Origin: Isoetes taiwanensis
Lineage: Eukaryota; Streptophyta; Lycopodiopsida; Isoetales; Isoetaceae
DNA: 64,000 nt
Reading direction: 5' to 3'
NCBI GenBank assembly: GCA_021234155.1
Contig: JAJEKV010000213.1
Location: 870,001 to 934,000 of the forward strand
Part shown: piece by piece, positions 12,350 through 22,922 of the stretch
Layout of the letters: every line of letters starts with the position of its first letter
Position numbering within the stretch: position 1 is the first letter of the stretch
Position numbers and translations under genes: made by a program
The notes under the pieces: model-generated
What the model saw: only the letters and a program-made list of their open reading frames with translations
What the model was told of the DNA's origin: nothing
Databases searched by the model: none

Positions 12350-12720
12350 GAAAGCAAGCTATGATGGCAATGCAAGCGAGCATTATGCCAGTTGGAAAGC
12401 CTTATGCAGCTGCTCTTGCGATGTTACAAGAAAAATGTAAGTATTTATGAGTCATTTGTCATATTTATTTAATTCTTATCATTCTTCTATGTTTTTATAG
12501 TGAATGCACCAGAGGAGAATGTTGGAAGGCAGAATTGGTTGTTGGTTTGGGAGAACTCGAAGTGCTAAAAGTCCCTTCCAAGCTGTTGAGGAGAATTAGC
12601 AGCAACCTGAACAGCAGGTTGAGGAGATTTTACACCAACCCTGATAGCAAAAGGAAGATGCGCAGTAAATCTCTCCATCAATGTAGCAGGAGGCAAGGAA
12701 TCAGACTGGTAATGACATAA
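12350..12720 (+). other. Possible exon remnants, unrecognised
   Basis: After an acceptor-like TTTGACAG at about 12350, the frame reads GKQAMMAMQASIMPVGKPYA and runs to a donor-like AAAAATGTAAGTA at about 12438. A second acceptor-like TTTTTATAG precedes NAPEENVGRQNWLLVWENSK, which then meets stops. This looks like two exons of a decayed gene. I do not recognise the protein. Confidence 0.25.
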
Positions 12721-13178
12721 GCTTATGTTTTTATGTACTTCAAATTTCATTTGTGTTTTTCTCGTAGATTGTCAGCTGAAATCTCAACCTAATTTTCGAC
12801 CATCATTGGCCAATATGACAAATGTTGGACTTCAAAATACTGGATACCTAGCTCAAAATGCTACATACCCTCGTGGATTTAGTTTTAATTGTTCATTCTA
12901 TTGGTATATTTCATTCTATTGATATGTTCTGTTGGGTATTCAAAATTTGATTTGATTGGTTGTAATTGGTTGTATGGGCAGAACAATCTCTGGATACATG
13001 GCAGCAATCATGAAGTGTAGTCTTTGAATACATGGTAGCGATCATGATTTGTTAAGAGTTTAGAAAACATGGCAACTTAGAGCAGCTATAAAACAACAGT
13101 TATAAGACAGTTACTAGACTAGTTACATACCAGCCAGTTTTTACAGCAGAATTACAAGTCTGTAATTTGTGCATATAT
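12721..13178. other. No gene or element recognised
   Basis: AT-rich DNA with a short local duplication around ACATGGCAGCAATCATGA / ACATGGTAGCGATCATGA (about 12998-13050). Confidence 0.4.
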
Positions 13179-13290
13179 ATTGTTCCATGACTGCAAATGA
13201 TGTAATAAGTACTGTGATAATCTGTTACATTGTTCCATGACTGGAAATGATTTAATAGGTAATTGTGATAATCTGTTACATTGTTCCATG
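13179..13290 (+). repeat. ~50-bp tandem repeat interrupted by the 3.96-kb element
   Basis: Two full units (13179-13228 and 13229-13279) of ATTGTTCCATGACTG...AATCTGTTAC are followed by 11 bases of a third (13280-13290, ending CCATG). The third unit resumes at 17253 with ACTGAAAATGATGTAATAAA. This lets the insertion site be reconstructed. Confidence 0.85.
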
Positions 13291-13322
13291 CATTAGGGCA
13301 GATTTGGGGTCTGAAAATGGCC
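13291..13322 (+). repeat. Left TIR of the 3.96-kb element
   Basis: The 32-bp inverted repeat pairs with 17221-17252 (30/32). It shares CATTAG at the tip, TTTG.GGTC in the middle and GGCC at the inner end with the TIR of the 12.6-kb element. Confidence 0.85.
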
Positions 13323-14086
13323 TCCTATCAGCCATTCCACGTCATATTTCCGCTCCTTTTTTCCCATGCCACTTAGGATACCAAAATCTCATCATTACAG
13401 ATTTACTTGGAATATTCTCCCGGAATAAGGGGGATTGCGCATTCATGGCGCCATATGTATTTAATTCTGTTGGTTGTCAGACATGCTGATGCAACATGTG
13501 GCGCTTCTAAAAAGCCACTTGCATTATAGCATACCGGCAACTCTTGGCGGTGTCTCTTGGTTTGTCGGATACCAAGCGTCGCGGTCACCGATTCTTCGCT
13601 TATTTTCATTTAGAGGCCATGGCCATACAAGCTTCCGCCTTCCACATTTTCAAAATTTGAATGTGTAGGTTGAAGCTTTGTATCGAACTTTTATTTATTT
13701 GACTGATTTCGCTACTTATGGGTGGTTCACATGGAGAAGTTTAGGCCCTCCGCTGAAGTTCGAGAGTGAAAGACCGTGATTAAAAATTATTGTTCGATCA
13801 GCTCATAAAGTTGGATCTTGCAAGGGCTGATTTTCCAAAACGGGGCTGAATTTTTTTGCCTCCCCAAGTTCGTGGGTTTTAATAACGCATGGTTCGTCCA
13901 TGTGAACCCAAAGATTAAGGGATCTTTACTTCATCCCAATCTGGGGCTTCCCCCTACAATTCGAAATTTGAATTTGCTTAATGTATAAAAGCATGGATTG
14001 TAGGAGAATGGACTTTTCGATTTCCATATGCACGTTGCAAATTTCAAAAATGAGGTTAGTACGGACGTTCGGCTCACACGGTTTAA

Positions 14087-14398
14087 TTGTCTTTGGGGCA
14101 TACAAATTGTATACCTTCATTTCGCGCCGTGCGATCCACGCAGCATGGAAGCTCCAAATCATGTGTGGATAAGGATCCAACCGACTCCACGAATATGCTC
14201 CGGTCTTCAATCGCAAAAAGGAGGTCTAAAAATAAGAACTTAGACCTCGACGTGTTGTGTCTTGCAGGCTCAAAAAGTGTCGACATCTGGGTGGATGGCA
14301 GTTTATATCCATTGGATCCGTTGAGTGGCAAGAAACCGTCATTTCAAGACGTTTCAAGTTTAGTCCGATTTTGTGGTGACGGTAACTCGGCCTCCTAG
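14087..14398 (+). pseudogene. Left-end ORF of the TIR family (truncated)
   Basis: The frame ends with GSKSVDIWVDGSLYPLDPLS then SLVRFCGDGNS. The arrangement of D-[IL]-W-x-x-G-x-L-Y-P-x-D-P matches the exon at 32814-33100 of the 12.6-kb element (IDLWAKGQLYPCDPFTRAHP). The region before it (RRSKNKNLDLD) is basic. It stops soon after the shared motif, so this copy has lost the rest of the gene. The family's function is unknown; by position it is the N-terminal part of a transposase-like gene. Confidence 0.6.
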
Positions 14399-14814
14399 GA
14401 TATTGTGAGATTGAGAGAGGATGAAGGCATTGGGTTAATCGAATACGTTCCTTGAGATGAGCCGCCCGATAAGGAAGGGGAAATGTCCGTGAAGATGCTA
14501 ATAAATGACATTATACTTTGCAATGTGAAGGGTTTATACATTCTTGAAGTACAAAGGTTATGGTGTTTTGTGTTTAGATATCGCTAATACAAGAAGTCTT
14601 TGACTACTTTTAACAATAGATTCCTTTAAAAATCTATTGCTATTTAAATTATAGCAAAAATGAGTCTTGAAACTCTTTAAGTAGTAGAAGAACTCTTTGA
14701 CTAGTTATCCATTTGATGACCATTTTTTAAGAAAATATGATATGTGACATTCTTATATGCAAACATTCATAAAATTTATGAACATTGAAGGTCAAAGCCA
14801 TCCTTGTTTAAAGA

Positions 14815-14882
14815 GGATCATATGATGCGAAATCTTCATGCGCAGAAGTAATTGCATATAAGAAATTCGCCTGGTGTGATCC
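14815..14882. repeat. 68-nt hairpin unit 1
   Basis: Left arm GGATCATATGATGCGAAAT, right arm ATTCGCCTGGTGTGATCC, exactly 68 bases overall. This is the diverged leading member of the array. Confidence 0.75.
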
Positions 14883-15045
14883 TTGCGTAAAAAAGTAAAT
14901 AGAAACACAAATATTGAACTTACAACTTAGCGTAAACAAATAGTATTTTAATAAACCAACACTTTATATACTAACACTTTACACTTTAAATAAGATATTT
15001 CTTTCTTTCCTTTTACTTGAAAGCTATTTTTTTTTTTTTCAAGAT

Positions 15046-15113
15046 GGATCACACCAAGCTTAATAATACATATGCAAAAAAAAGGGACACACTAAATTAG
15101 CATGGTGTGATCC
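15046..15113. repeat. 68-nt hairpin unit 2
   Basis: Arms GGATCACACCAAGCTT and AGCATGGTGTGATCC, 68 bases in total. Followed by the CACTTTCTTATTTGTTGTCA flank shared with unit 3. Confidence 0.8.
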
Positions 15114-15241
15114 ACTTTCTTATTTGTTGTCAAATTAAAATTAAACACAAGTACTCATTCCTATTTGTATCTAAAATGCTTTACCACTCTTAAGTACATA
15201 AGTCATTATCCCTTTTCAAAGAGCATATTATTTTTCAAGAA

Positions 15242-15309
15242 GGATCACACCAAGCGAATAGTACATATGCAACAAAAATGGAACACACTAAATTCGCATC
15301 GTGTGATCC
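15242..15309. repeat. 68-nt hairpin unit 3
   Basis: Arms GGATCACACCAAGCGAAT and ATTCGCATCGTGTGATCC, 68 bases, starting 196 bases after unit 2. Confidence 0.8.
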
Positions 15310-15429
15310 ACTTTCTTATTTGTTGTCAAATTAAAATTAAACACAAGTACCCCTTCTCATTTAATGCTTTACCACCCCAAGTGCATAAAGTTATTAGTCC
15401 TTTTCAAAGAGCATATCTTTTTTTAAGAA

Positions 15430-15443
15430 GGATCACATCAAGC
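15430..15443. repeat. Half hairpin unit 4 (right arm deleted)
   Basis: Only the left arm GGATCACATCAAGC remains, 188 bases after unit 3 and 199 before unit 5, in the same flanking context. Confidence 0.65.
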
Positions 15444-15628
15444 ATCCTATTTGCATCTAAAATACTTTACCAACTCTAGTAGTACATAAAGTTATTAGCC
15501 CTTTTCAAAAAGCAAACACTTTATCAATAAATGAGCACGTCACTAACTTCAAATAAGACACATATATATTTCTTTTATTAAAAGATAATCAAAGTATTTT
15601 TACTATAGGAAGTCATCTTTTTCCAAAA

Positions 15629-15696
15629 AGATCACACCAAGCGAATTTTGTATAAGCTAAAAGGTTGGAATATACTAAATTCGCATGGTGTGATCC
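15629..15696. repeat. 68-nt hairpin unit 5
   Basis: Arms AGATCACACCAAGCGAATT and AATTCGCATGGTGTGATCC, 68 bases. Confidence 0.8.
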
Positions 15697-16391
15697 ACTT
15701 TTTTGTTTGTTGTCAATAGATAATAACACCAAGTCCCTCATCAATAGTCTCCCATTTGTATATAAAATATGTATCATTCCAAGTTATATTATGTTTTATG
15801 AACTAAACTTTTTCAAAGAGGGTCCCAAAGCAAAATACAAACACTTAATCAATAAGCCAACACTTTACCAACAACCAAAGCTTTATTAAATAAGATTTTT
15901 ATGTTATTTTATCAAACCTAACAATGTTTCCATATGTGACACTTTGAGTTAACTGATCCAAAGGCTTATGAAAGCGACATTTTATACAATATGTCTTTGG
16001 AGCTTTTGTGTCGTGACATTAGTAAACACCTCTAATAGAGCAAATATTTTGTAACTCATTTTTTCAACAACCCTGGATGCACGTCTTATCAAACATTTCT
16101 TCATTGCAAGGACACCATTCTCATAAGGCTTGCATAATTCGCTTAAAAGAGATCATGGGACGACTTTCAAGCTCGGCTCCCACAACTTTACAACGTAAAA
16201 CTAGATGCCCAGTGTCCTGAATGTATATCTTGGAAAAGCATGTCTCTTATGTCCATATATTAGACAACAACGATGCTAGTAATGCTTTTCCCTAGTCTCA
16301 AATCCCCGACATCTGATAAATATAGCCCAAAGAAAAATATTTGATTTAGTGAGTCAATATAAATCAAGAAGAGGGAAGAAAAAAGAAGCAA

Positions 16392-16459
16392 GGATCACAT
16401 GACGCGAAATCTCACTACACATTTACAAAGTGCATATGCATTTTCGCATGGTGTGATCC
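16392..16459. repeat. 68-nt hairpin unit 6
   Basis: Arms GGATCACATGACGCGAAAT and TTTTCGCATGGTGTGATCC, 68 bases. It lies 763 bases from unit 5, outside the regular ~195-bp spacing. Confidence 0.75.
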
Positions 16460-17220
16460 ATGTATTATTGAGGGTGCAAATTTGCAAATATCCTCCTCTT
16501 CAAATCCCTTTCCCCCCTCCCTTCCCTTTTTTTTTTTGCAATATACTATCCATAGCATTTATTTTGAACCCTATAGTTCTACCTATTCATTGCGTATGAA
16601 TGTCGCTCCGGCGATGTAACTCCATAGTCACCCTTCGTTAAGGATAGCATTCTCACCCACGAGCCTATGGATAGATATCCTTCCACCGTCAGATCGATCG
16701 GTCGTTGAATTGTAAGAATGAATGGCAGAGAGCAATACGATGAATGGGAAGAGCTGAAAAGTAGGAAAACTTCAGAATGAAAATTGTAACGTACGTTTGC
16801 TTGTCCGCACATCGCCTCGCCGTTGTTGCTTAACTCTATGCTCGCCCCGCAAAAACACAGACACTATTGGATGGATTCCAAATGAAGAGCGAAGGTAGGA
16901 GAGGATGCACGAAGGGGCTTAATGTGAACAATGGAAATCTTGGTGCCAAAATTTGATAAGGTGGTTGGTGCATGTGGGCATGTGCACAGTAGGCGGGAAA
17001 AGTAGCCATTATTTTGGTCCGCGATACGATTTTCGAAAAATGCGGGCCATTAATGTGGTTGCAATGAATGCACACACATGTCCTATGAAATTTCGCCATG
17101 TGGATGCCAAGTAAGCCTGCTCCTCTTTCTACTTGCCAACTAATACTGACTTTGGAAAAAAATGTGCAAACATCATTGGTCGCGAGAAACATGACGTGGA
17201 ATTCTGGCATCCAAGATATG

Positions 17221-17252
17221 GGCCATTTTGAGACCCCAAATCCGCCCTAATG
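17221..17252 (-). repeat. Right TIR of the 3.96-kb element
   Basis: Inverted partner of 13291-13322, ending GCCCTAATG. Immediately after it, the interrupted tandem repeat resumes. Confidence 0.85.
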
Positions 17253-17488
17253 ACTGAAAATGATGTAATAAATACTATGATAATCTGTAAAAAGTACTGT
17301 GATATTTTGATAATCACTATAATGTTCATATTGTTCTAGGATGTTATGAGCTTATACGAAAACACTCTAGGATGTTTCGTAGAGAGAGAGTAGAAATTTT
17401 GGGCCATTGAATTGTTATTAGCTGATAACAACACACCAACCAACAGCTGAGATCCGATCTGACCTTGTAAACCAGAGAATCATGGCAT

Positions 17489-18092
17489 TAAGAGGAGGTT
17501 AACGTTCTCCTTGAGAGGGTTATGCAAAATAACCCTTGAGGCCGACAGGCCGAGAGGGTTGTTTTGCATTAGGTTGACCTCCCTTAACCATTTCCCCGAG
17601 AAGGTTAAATCAAATGGAGGAAGAACTGGAGTTAAGATTGAGTGCCCGAAGAGAGGTGCAGATGGGAAGACAAAATATTTGCACATAAGAACAAATCTGA
17701 TTCATATGGTTTTGATACATGCCTTTAAACAGATTTCCCGGCCGTGAAGATGATCAAAGTGAGAAGTAGCTCAATTTGCAGAGCTTTCAGAGCTTTCAAA
17801 GCTTGTATATTTGCCGGATGCCAGAGAGGATACGAAACCTTAGATGCTTTCGGATTTGCTCTAGAGATGGCTATGGCGGCTTGTAGCTTCCATCCTATGG
17901 TGATTTACAAAACAAGCAATGATTTTTCAACGGAATACACCTTTGATGCTGGAACGAACATCGCTGATACTGGAACAGAGCCCTCCACCATCGCAGAACA
18001 GAGGAAAATCTAAGCCCGACAATTATTGCACAATTATTGTCGAATATTCTTTAAAAGACGAATATTCCAATAATTATGTGCAATAATCGCCC
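17489..18092. mobile_element. Small gene-fragment-carrying element, copy 1
   Basis: The left end (AAGAGGAGGTTAAC..., then GAGGGTTATGCAAAATAACC, CTTGAGGCCGACAGGCC) is nearly identical to 61509 onward. The right end is a long hairpin with arms 18018-18050 and 18057-18090 around GAATATTC, again resembling the right end of the 61.5-62.5 kb copy. The DNA between the ends differs completely in the two copies, so each carries its own insert. This copy holds an 89-codon ORF at 17744-18013. Confidence 0.6.
17744..18013 (+). CDS. Hypothetical ORF inside gene-carrying element
   Basis: The 89-codon frame contains CRAFRAFKACIFAGCQRGY and FALEMAMAACSFHPMVIY. It is Ala- and Cys-rich and not recognised. By analogy with the other copy of the element, it is more likely a captured gene fragment than a complete gene. 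Confidence 0.25.
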   Translation: MKMIKVRSSSICRAFRAFKACIFAGCQRGYETLDAFGFALEMAMAACSFHPMVIYKTSNDFSTEYTFDAGTNIADTGTEPSTIAEQRKI

Positions 18093-18293
18093 GATTTCTG
18101 TAAGACAAGAATGGGAACGATTAGATCAATTTAATTGCAAGGACAATTGGTTAAGGTAATGGGACCCCAGTGCATTCACAAAATGCATAGATAGCATATG
18201 TAGGTACCAATTTTTGAGCTTCCTTCATGTGATGGATCACCAGAATCTCGATCCGATGACTGGGACCATTGGAATCATCAGCAGCGTTTGATC

Positions 18294-18373
18294 AGGCCAT
18301 TGAAGATGAGTGGACATGGCATTTTTGTGGCTAAGGCCATTGAAGATGAGTGGACATGGCATTTTTGTGGCTA
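18294..18373 (+). repeat. 40-bp perfect tandem duplication
   Basis: The unit AGGCCATTGAAGATGAGTGG... occupies 18294-18333 and is repeated exactly at 18334-18373. The identity implies a recent duplication. Confidence 0.85.
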
Positions 18374-18706
18374 CTTCTGGAGGTAATCTATTTACATCAA
18401 CAGTCCAAAATGGAAGTTATCACATACACTCACAACTCCTTTAGTGTATATATATAAAGATAATCACAAGTTTGAGCATAAGTTAGGTACAATTGATTTG
18501 GGCTGTAAGCAGTTGGATAAGTGAATTGGATAGTGAGCAATTGGACTAAATGCCCGCGGTTTTGAATCATAAGTCCTAAACAAAATAAATTAAGCTTATA
18601 CGAACCGATAGAGATCAGCCATGACAAAGAGCTCGAGTTGAGATTTGAGAGACGGGACAAAACTCTAGCAATGAAATTTGAGACCAAACAGTAGATCCTT
18701 AACAGG

Positions 18707-19270
18707 TTAAAGGATAGTACAAGGGAGCTTCTGGACGAGCTTCTCGACATCTCCCAGGAAAATTCTAGAGCCCAGGTTCGCTTTCTGCCTTTCCATTTCC
18801 CTTTTCTGCGCCACATCTACGAGTCTGCCGCCCACGTACTGCAGTATTTTTTCTGCCGTTTGCCTTCCATACTGCCAGCAATTTCTCCCAAAGACGTTAT
18901 AAGAAGGATCGTCGTCTTTCATAACAGCTACCAAATCCGACAGGCATATGGCCGCATCACACAAATCAATGCTAAAAGCAACAAGGCCAGGATCAAGAGT
19001 TTTGAATTCCTCGTCAATGCAAATGGAAATACCAGTTGGGCAGGCAGATCTCTCGGCTCTTACATACATGGTAATTTCTTTAAACAATTTAATCACCAAA
19101 TAGTGATGAGAAATGAGGCTCCCATGTGCCTTAATCTGGGCCTGGCAGTAAAACAGTTTTTCCGCATTCCAGCCTCCGCTGCAGTATTTGCAAAGGGCTT
19201 TTAGCCCTTCCGACTCCATGATTTCGCCTTTGCTTTCAAAACTACCCATCGTACTATTACTGATTCGCAT
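18707..19270 (-). CDS. Uncharacterised 187-aa protein
   Basis: An uninterrupted frame starts MRISNSTMGSFESKGEIM; a second possible start is the internal MGSFESKGEIM. The body contains SHHYLVIKLFKEITMYV, then DPSYNVFGRNCWQYGRQ, and a basic tail. A His-containing strand followed much later by 'N-C-W' resembles the order of catalytic residues in LRAT/NlpC-P60-like permuted papain folds, but that is only suggestive. I know no named family. Codon use and length suggest a real gene or a recent copy. No intron or promoter was identified. Confidence 0.4.
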   Translation of the reverse strand: MRISNSTMGSFESKGEIMESEGLKALCKYCSGGWNAEKLFYCQAQIKAHGSLISHHYLVIKLFKEITMYVRAERSACPTGISICIDEEFKTLDPGLVAFSIDLCDAAICLSDLVAVMKDDDPSYNVFGRNCWQYGRQTAEKILQYVGGRLVDVAQKREMERQKANLGSRIFLGDVEKLVQKLPCTIL

Positions 19271-19639
19271 CTTCGACCTCTAATCGACAGAAATGGCATT
19301 GTGATAATAAAACCACGGCATTTTAAAGCCACTGTTTGCAATCGCCCAATAAATTTAAGTGTGCTTCTGCAGCCACATTTTACTCCTCGTCATAAATTTG
19401 CTGGGCATATTTAGATAGACAATTAAATACCCGTAAAGCTTCCCGATAAAATATGATGAAATTGACCGTGTGGAATTTGAATTGCTATAAATTTAGCCGT
19501 CCATGACTAGTACAAAATTACCATTAGATGTTCCTTTTTTTGGGTTGCCCCTAAGGGGGCAAACCCTTGTTTATGTGGGCTTGTGGCATATCCTAGATAT
19601 ATGCTAGAATATACCTATAATATGCTGGTGACTGCTTCA

Positions 19640-20040
19640 AACCGGCTGTTCCCTGTAAACTGGCGGTCAGGTGCCTGGATCTTTGCTTGATCGAATCAGA
19701 AAGCTTGCCGACAACTGCACTGGCTTGCAGGGATTGCTCGTTTTCCATGTTGTTGGTGGTGGTACAGGATCTGGTCTCGGATCTTTGCTGCTAAAGCGTC
19801 TTTCTGTTGATTATGGGAAGAAGTCTAAGCTCGGATTTACTGTTTATCCATCTCCTCAAGCTTCTACTTCAGTTGTGGAGCCCTATAACAACGTTTTGTC
19901 TACTCATTCTCTGTTGGAATATACAGATGTTTCTGTTCTTCTAGATAACGAGGCCACTTATGACATTTGCCGAAGATCTTTGGACATTGAATGACTTACT
20001 TATACGAATTTAAATCGTTTTGTCTCACAGGTCAGTTGTC
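19640..20040 (+). pseudogene. Alpha-tubulin gene fragment
   Basis: The translation matches the central part of plant alpha-tubulin: [20 protein letters not shown], then the nucleotide-binding glycine loop [45 protein letters not shown] and [11 protein letters not shown] stop follows at the DIE(R) position and the next residues still read LTYTNLNRF.SQ before a possible donor. The upstream N-terminal third and the whole C-terminal half are missing. It also has unusual substitutions (FHV for [11 protein letters not shown] for IYPSPQVS). It is an isolated dead fragment. Confidence 0.88.
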
Positions 20041-20303
20041 TTTTCTGATGATCTTGATTCAGTTTCTTATGTTATTTTTGCTAGGCAGGGCATTATGTTG
20101 TCAGTTTGATAAAAAAAATATAATTTTTAAAACAAGCGATTAACTTGCAATACGGCTTTTCTGGTCTGTGCCAAATACATAATTAGCCAATCAGAAACTA
20201 AGATAGAAGGAGTTATCTGCATGCTTCCATTTTTTATATAACTTGATTATGCTTCCTTTATTTCGTTATTGAGCAAAAGGGCATTTCATTTACTACATTT
20301 TAG

Positions 20304-20381
20304 GTATGGAAAAAGCTATATGCACAGGGATGTTGTTGCTGTTTCCAGTGCGGACTTTTTGATCACTGGCAGCTGTGATGG
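20304..20381 (+). pseudogene. CYP71-type WD40 cyclophilin exon fragment
   Basis: The short open piece reads YGKSYMHRDVVAVSSADFLI then TGSCDG. It matches the first WD40 repeat of the plant CYP71 cyclophilin (YEKSYMHRDVVTHVAVS...GSADGH), with a gap after HRDVV. An AG precedes it and a GT follows TGTGATG. The rest of the gene is not nearby. It lies within 300 bases of the tubulin fragment, which suggests both were carried here by one element. Confidence 0.6.
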
Positions 20382-22553
20382 TTTGTTACTTAATCAATAC
20401 ATGAGCATTCTTTTTTCTTCTCCTTGATTGTTTTCATAAATGGCAAAATAATGAATGTAGTTCAGATGATATTGGAGCTCTGCACTATCTGATATTATTA
20501 TTGATATTATGCCATAAGTATAATTTTAGGTAGGATAACCTCAATCTTGCAGCCCGTTATTTATGATGCACTTTCTCACGTTTGTCATGACAGGGAAAAT
20601 GATGTATCTGAATGTCTATTTTGTTCTGCGAATGTCTATTTGTTCTGCGAAGTCTGAAATTGATTGTTTACTAGTTATAGTGCCCGACGTTGCCAGGCTT
20701 TACTACAATTTGAAAGTGGATGTGGTTGGATTGTTGGCTAGAATAAAGAATGTGCTAATTTTTGTATTTTGACACGATGCTAAATAAAGGAAGGTGTGAG
20801 TGTGAATGTGGGGGGCACAAAAAGTGTGTTTGCTTATGGCTAAGATTGGCTAAGGTTTCCTCGAATAACTCAGTGTCAATATATTGGTGTATATATGTTT
20901 AGCTTTCACTATGGATAATGGTTAGGAGATTAGTTTTGATGTCAAGATGTTGGAGACTTGGCACTTTAGAATACCAATGATAGTGGCTAATAAATGACTT
21001 TTTGCTCTAAATATTGTTGTTATGTGAAACTTTAAGGTACGTTGTAAGGGTTTGAATTTTGTATTTCATCAGTGTAAGCATATTAAGTGAATTGCATATT
21101 TGTCTGCGCACATTACAAACAACATAAAACTGGCTCCATGCAAGTCTTATGCTCAAAAAGGAGCCAAAGGAGCCCCTTTCTTGATGGTTCTATTCATGTT
21201 AAATAGAACCATTGCATTCCATGCAGGTGCCATGTGTGTCTTGCTTTGCTAGCTGCACATGTTTTATTGGCATTAACGTGCAATTTAGTTTTTTTACCAC
21301 GACAAAATTATAGTTGGAGATATAACTTGTTTTAACGTAAAGAGATGTGCTTGACATCCATTAACCCGTGGTTTATAATAAGCGGTGTTGTGGGAATATA
21401 ATTTTTTGATAGTACATATCTTGTAATACCATATGAGAAATAAAGTATAAAAATTTGCTACTACATGTGCGTTTGAAGCGGTTAATTGAACTCTTTAATT
21501 TGTATCATATCTAAAAAGGCACTAAGGGATCCAAGTATATGGCAGATGACAACGTTTTGTTCTAAAACATGTTGCCATACCTTTAATTGTACTACATCGT
21601 GCCAAACATTTCAGGTTAGAACGCTTCAGGCTGAAAGTACTTTCGTAGTTGCATAGTGCAAAAAAGGCATAGCTTCTACTGTTCTGCAATGTCTTATGAG
21701 GCCTACGCATTGCACCCATAACATGCTTCCATGTTTGCACTTATTGATGAATATAGAGCTCTGGAGCCTTGCAGCCTTGATAGATCTGTATCCAAAAAGG
21801 GCATTGCAAATTAGAACCTTAAAATATAAAAATGCATTACAAAGACAATTGAGTATACGCAATGGGTTGCTAAGTAATGGCGACGTTCTATTAGCAACTA
21901 TTTTATCGGATAATTGGAAAATAGAAGTCGTCAGGTAATTGGATAGTTGTCCTCCAGGAAGCACAAGCTAGAATTGCTAAGGCCTACCATTGCTCTTCGC
22001 TTGCTCCTACCAAGCGACAGTTGATATTTGTGTTCCATTTGAGTGTGTGTCTTATGCACAGGCTGATAATTACAATGTTGATTTAACGAAATTATGTTTT
22101 GTAGTTGGTTCATTTAATTATAATCAAGTAGTGTCTGGCCATTGAGAATTGGAACAATTAAGACTTGAAGCATGAACATAATAGTTTCTTAGGATGTACG
22201 TTTTTGAAGTTGCTCACATGACAATGTGAAAGACGTTCCGCATGATACTAATGTTCAAAGCAATAGTTGGTGTCATGAACCTTAGAATGGTCGTCAGAGT
22301 TGAAAATTTAATGTGTTGAAAAAGAGGATCATTTTCCCATCTTGAATGAACTCGATGCCATTTTGTATTGTCATAGCAAGGTAGAGGTTCTACTGAAGAG
22401 TGGTGTTTGATCTAAAATGATACTTAGGTGTTTGATCTAAAATGATACCTGGGATGGAAACATAGGAGATATCATGCATCAATAGTTTAAGGGAGGGGTC
22501 TAGAAGATAATGAAAGGATATAACCGCAAATTCGGTCTAGAATTTTTTTTGAC
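20382..22553. other. No gene or element recognised
   Basis: AT-rich DNA with scattered short open frames lacking family features. A short direct repeat (GTTTGATCTAAAATGATAC...) occurs at about 22406-22450. The stretch ends at the copia insertion site. Confidence 0.5.
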
Positions 22554-22558
22554 TGGCA
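22554..22558 (+). repeat. 5-bp target-site duplication (left) of copia element
   Basis: TGGCA directly before the 5' LTR is repeated at 27498-27502 directly after the 3' LTR. Confidence 0.85.
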
Positions 22559-22872
22559 TGTCCAGATCTGGATATATGATATCGAGATCACCATCTTGCT
22601 GCTAGACGTGATGTATCAGCACTTACAGCACTTACAGCACTCAGCACATAAAGCACCTTATCAGAGTCTAGCAACGGCCCACCACTTGTCATAATTAGCT
22701 ACGGCATAATTAGGAGTGGTTGGTGACGGGAGCAATTAATATTGCCCCCTTTGTATATCTTGTATTCTCACATACGTTCAATACAATTCCAATTTGCCTT
22801 TGTTTTGGGAGCTTGCGCTCTCGAATATAGGTGTGCATCCCCTTCTCTCCCTTTCTTGGTGCAACCTTGACA
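22559..22872 (+). repeat. 5' LTR of copia element
   Basis: 314 bp, ending CTTGACA immediately before TGGTATCAG. Relative to the 3' LTR it has ~21 extra bases from a CAGCACTTA slippage and 6 extra near its start, and lacks 3 bases near TTGCCCCC. Confidence 0.93.
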
Positions 22873-22884
22873 TGGTATCAGAGC
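22873..22884 (+). promoter_or_regulatory. Primer-binding site
   Basis: TGGTATCAGAGC complements the 3' end of plant initiator methionine tRNA and abuts the LTR, as required for first-strand synthesis. Confidence 0.9.
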
Positions 22885-22922
22885 ACTAGGTGTGCTGAGA
22901 TTGATTCAAGATCAACACAGCA

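Larger units (their letters stand above)
13291..17252. mobile_element. 3.96-kb non-autonomous DNA element with 32-bp TIRs
   Basis: The element is bounded by inverted repeats at 13291-13322 and 17221-17252 with two mismatches. The left end begins CATTAGGGCAGATTTGGGGT. Further in, patches such as ATTCCACGTCAT also match. The flanks rejoin exactly into the ~50-bp tandem repeat, with no duplicated target bases. It carries one short ORF related to that of the 12.6-kb element at 32275-44857 and a hairpin array, but no transposase. It is probably mobilised in trans by a relative of the larger element. Confidence 0.82.

Noticed and set aside
13288-17255. 3-bp target duplication ATG for the 3.96-kb element
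   Set aside because: It would require unequal element ends (CATTAGGG at one end but only CCCTA at the other). Symmetric ends with no duplication fit better and agree with the 12.6-kb element.
17489-18092. Helitron identity for the gene-carrying elements
   Set aside because: No 5' TC or 3' CTRR ends in an AT target, and the terminal hairpins are far longer than Helitron hairpins.
19640-20040. Functional alpha-tubulin gene
   Set aside because: Only the middle third is present, with a premature stop and unusual substitutions.
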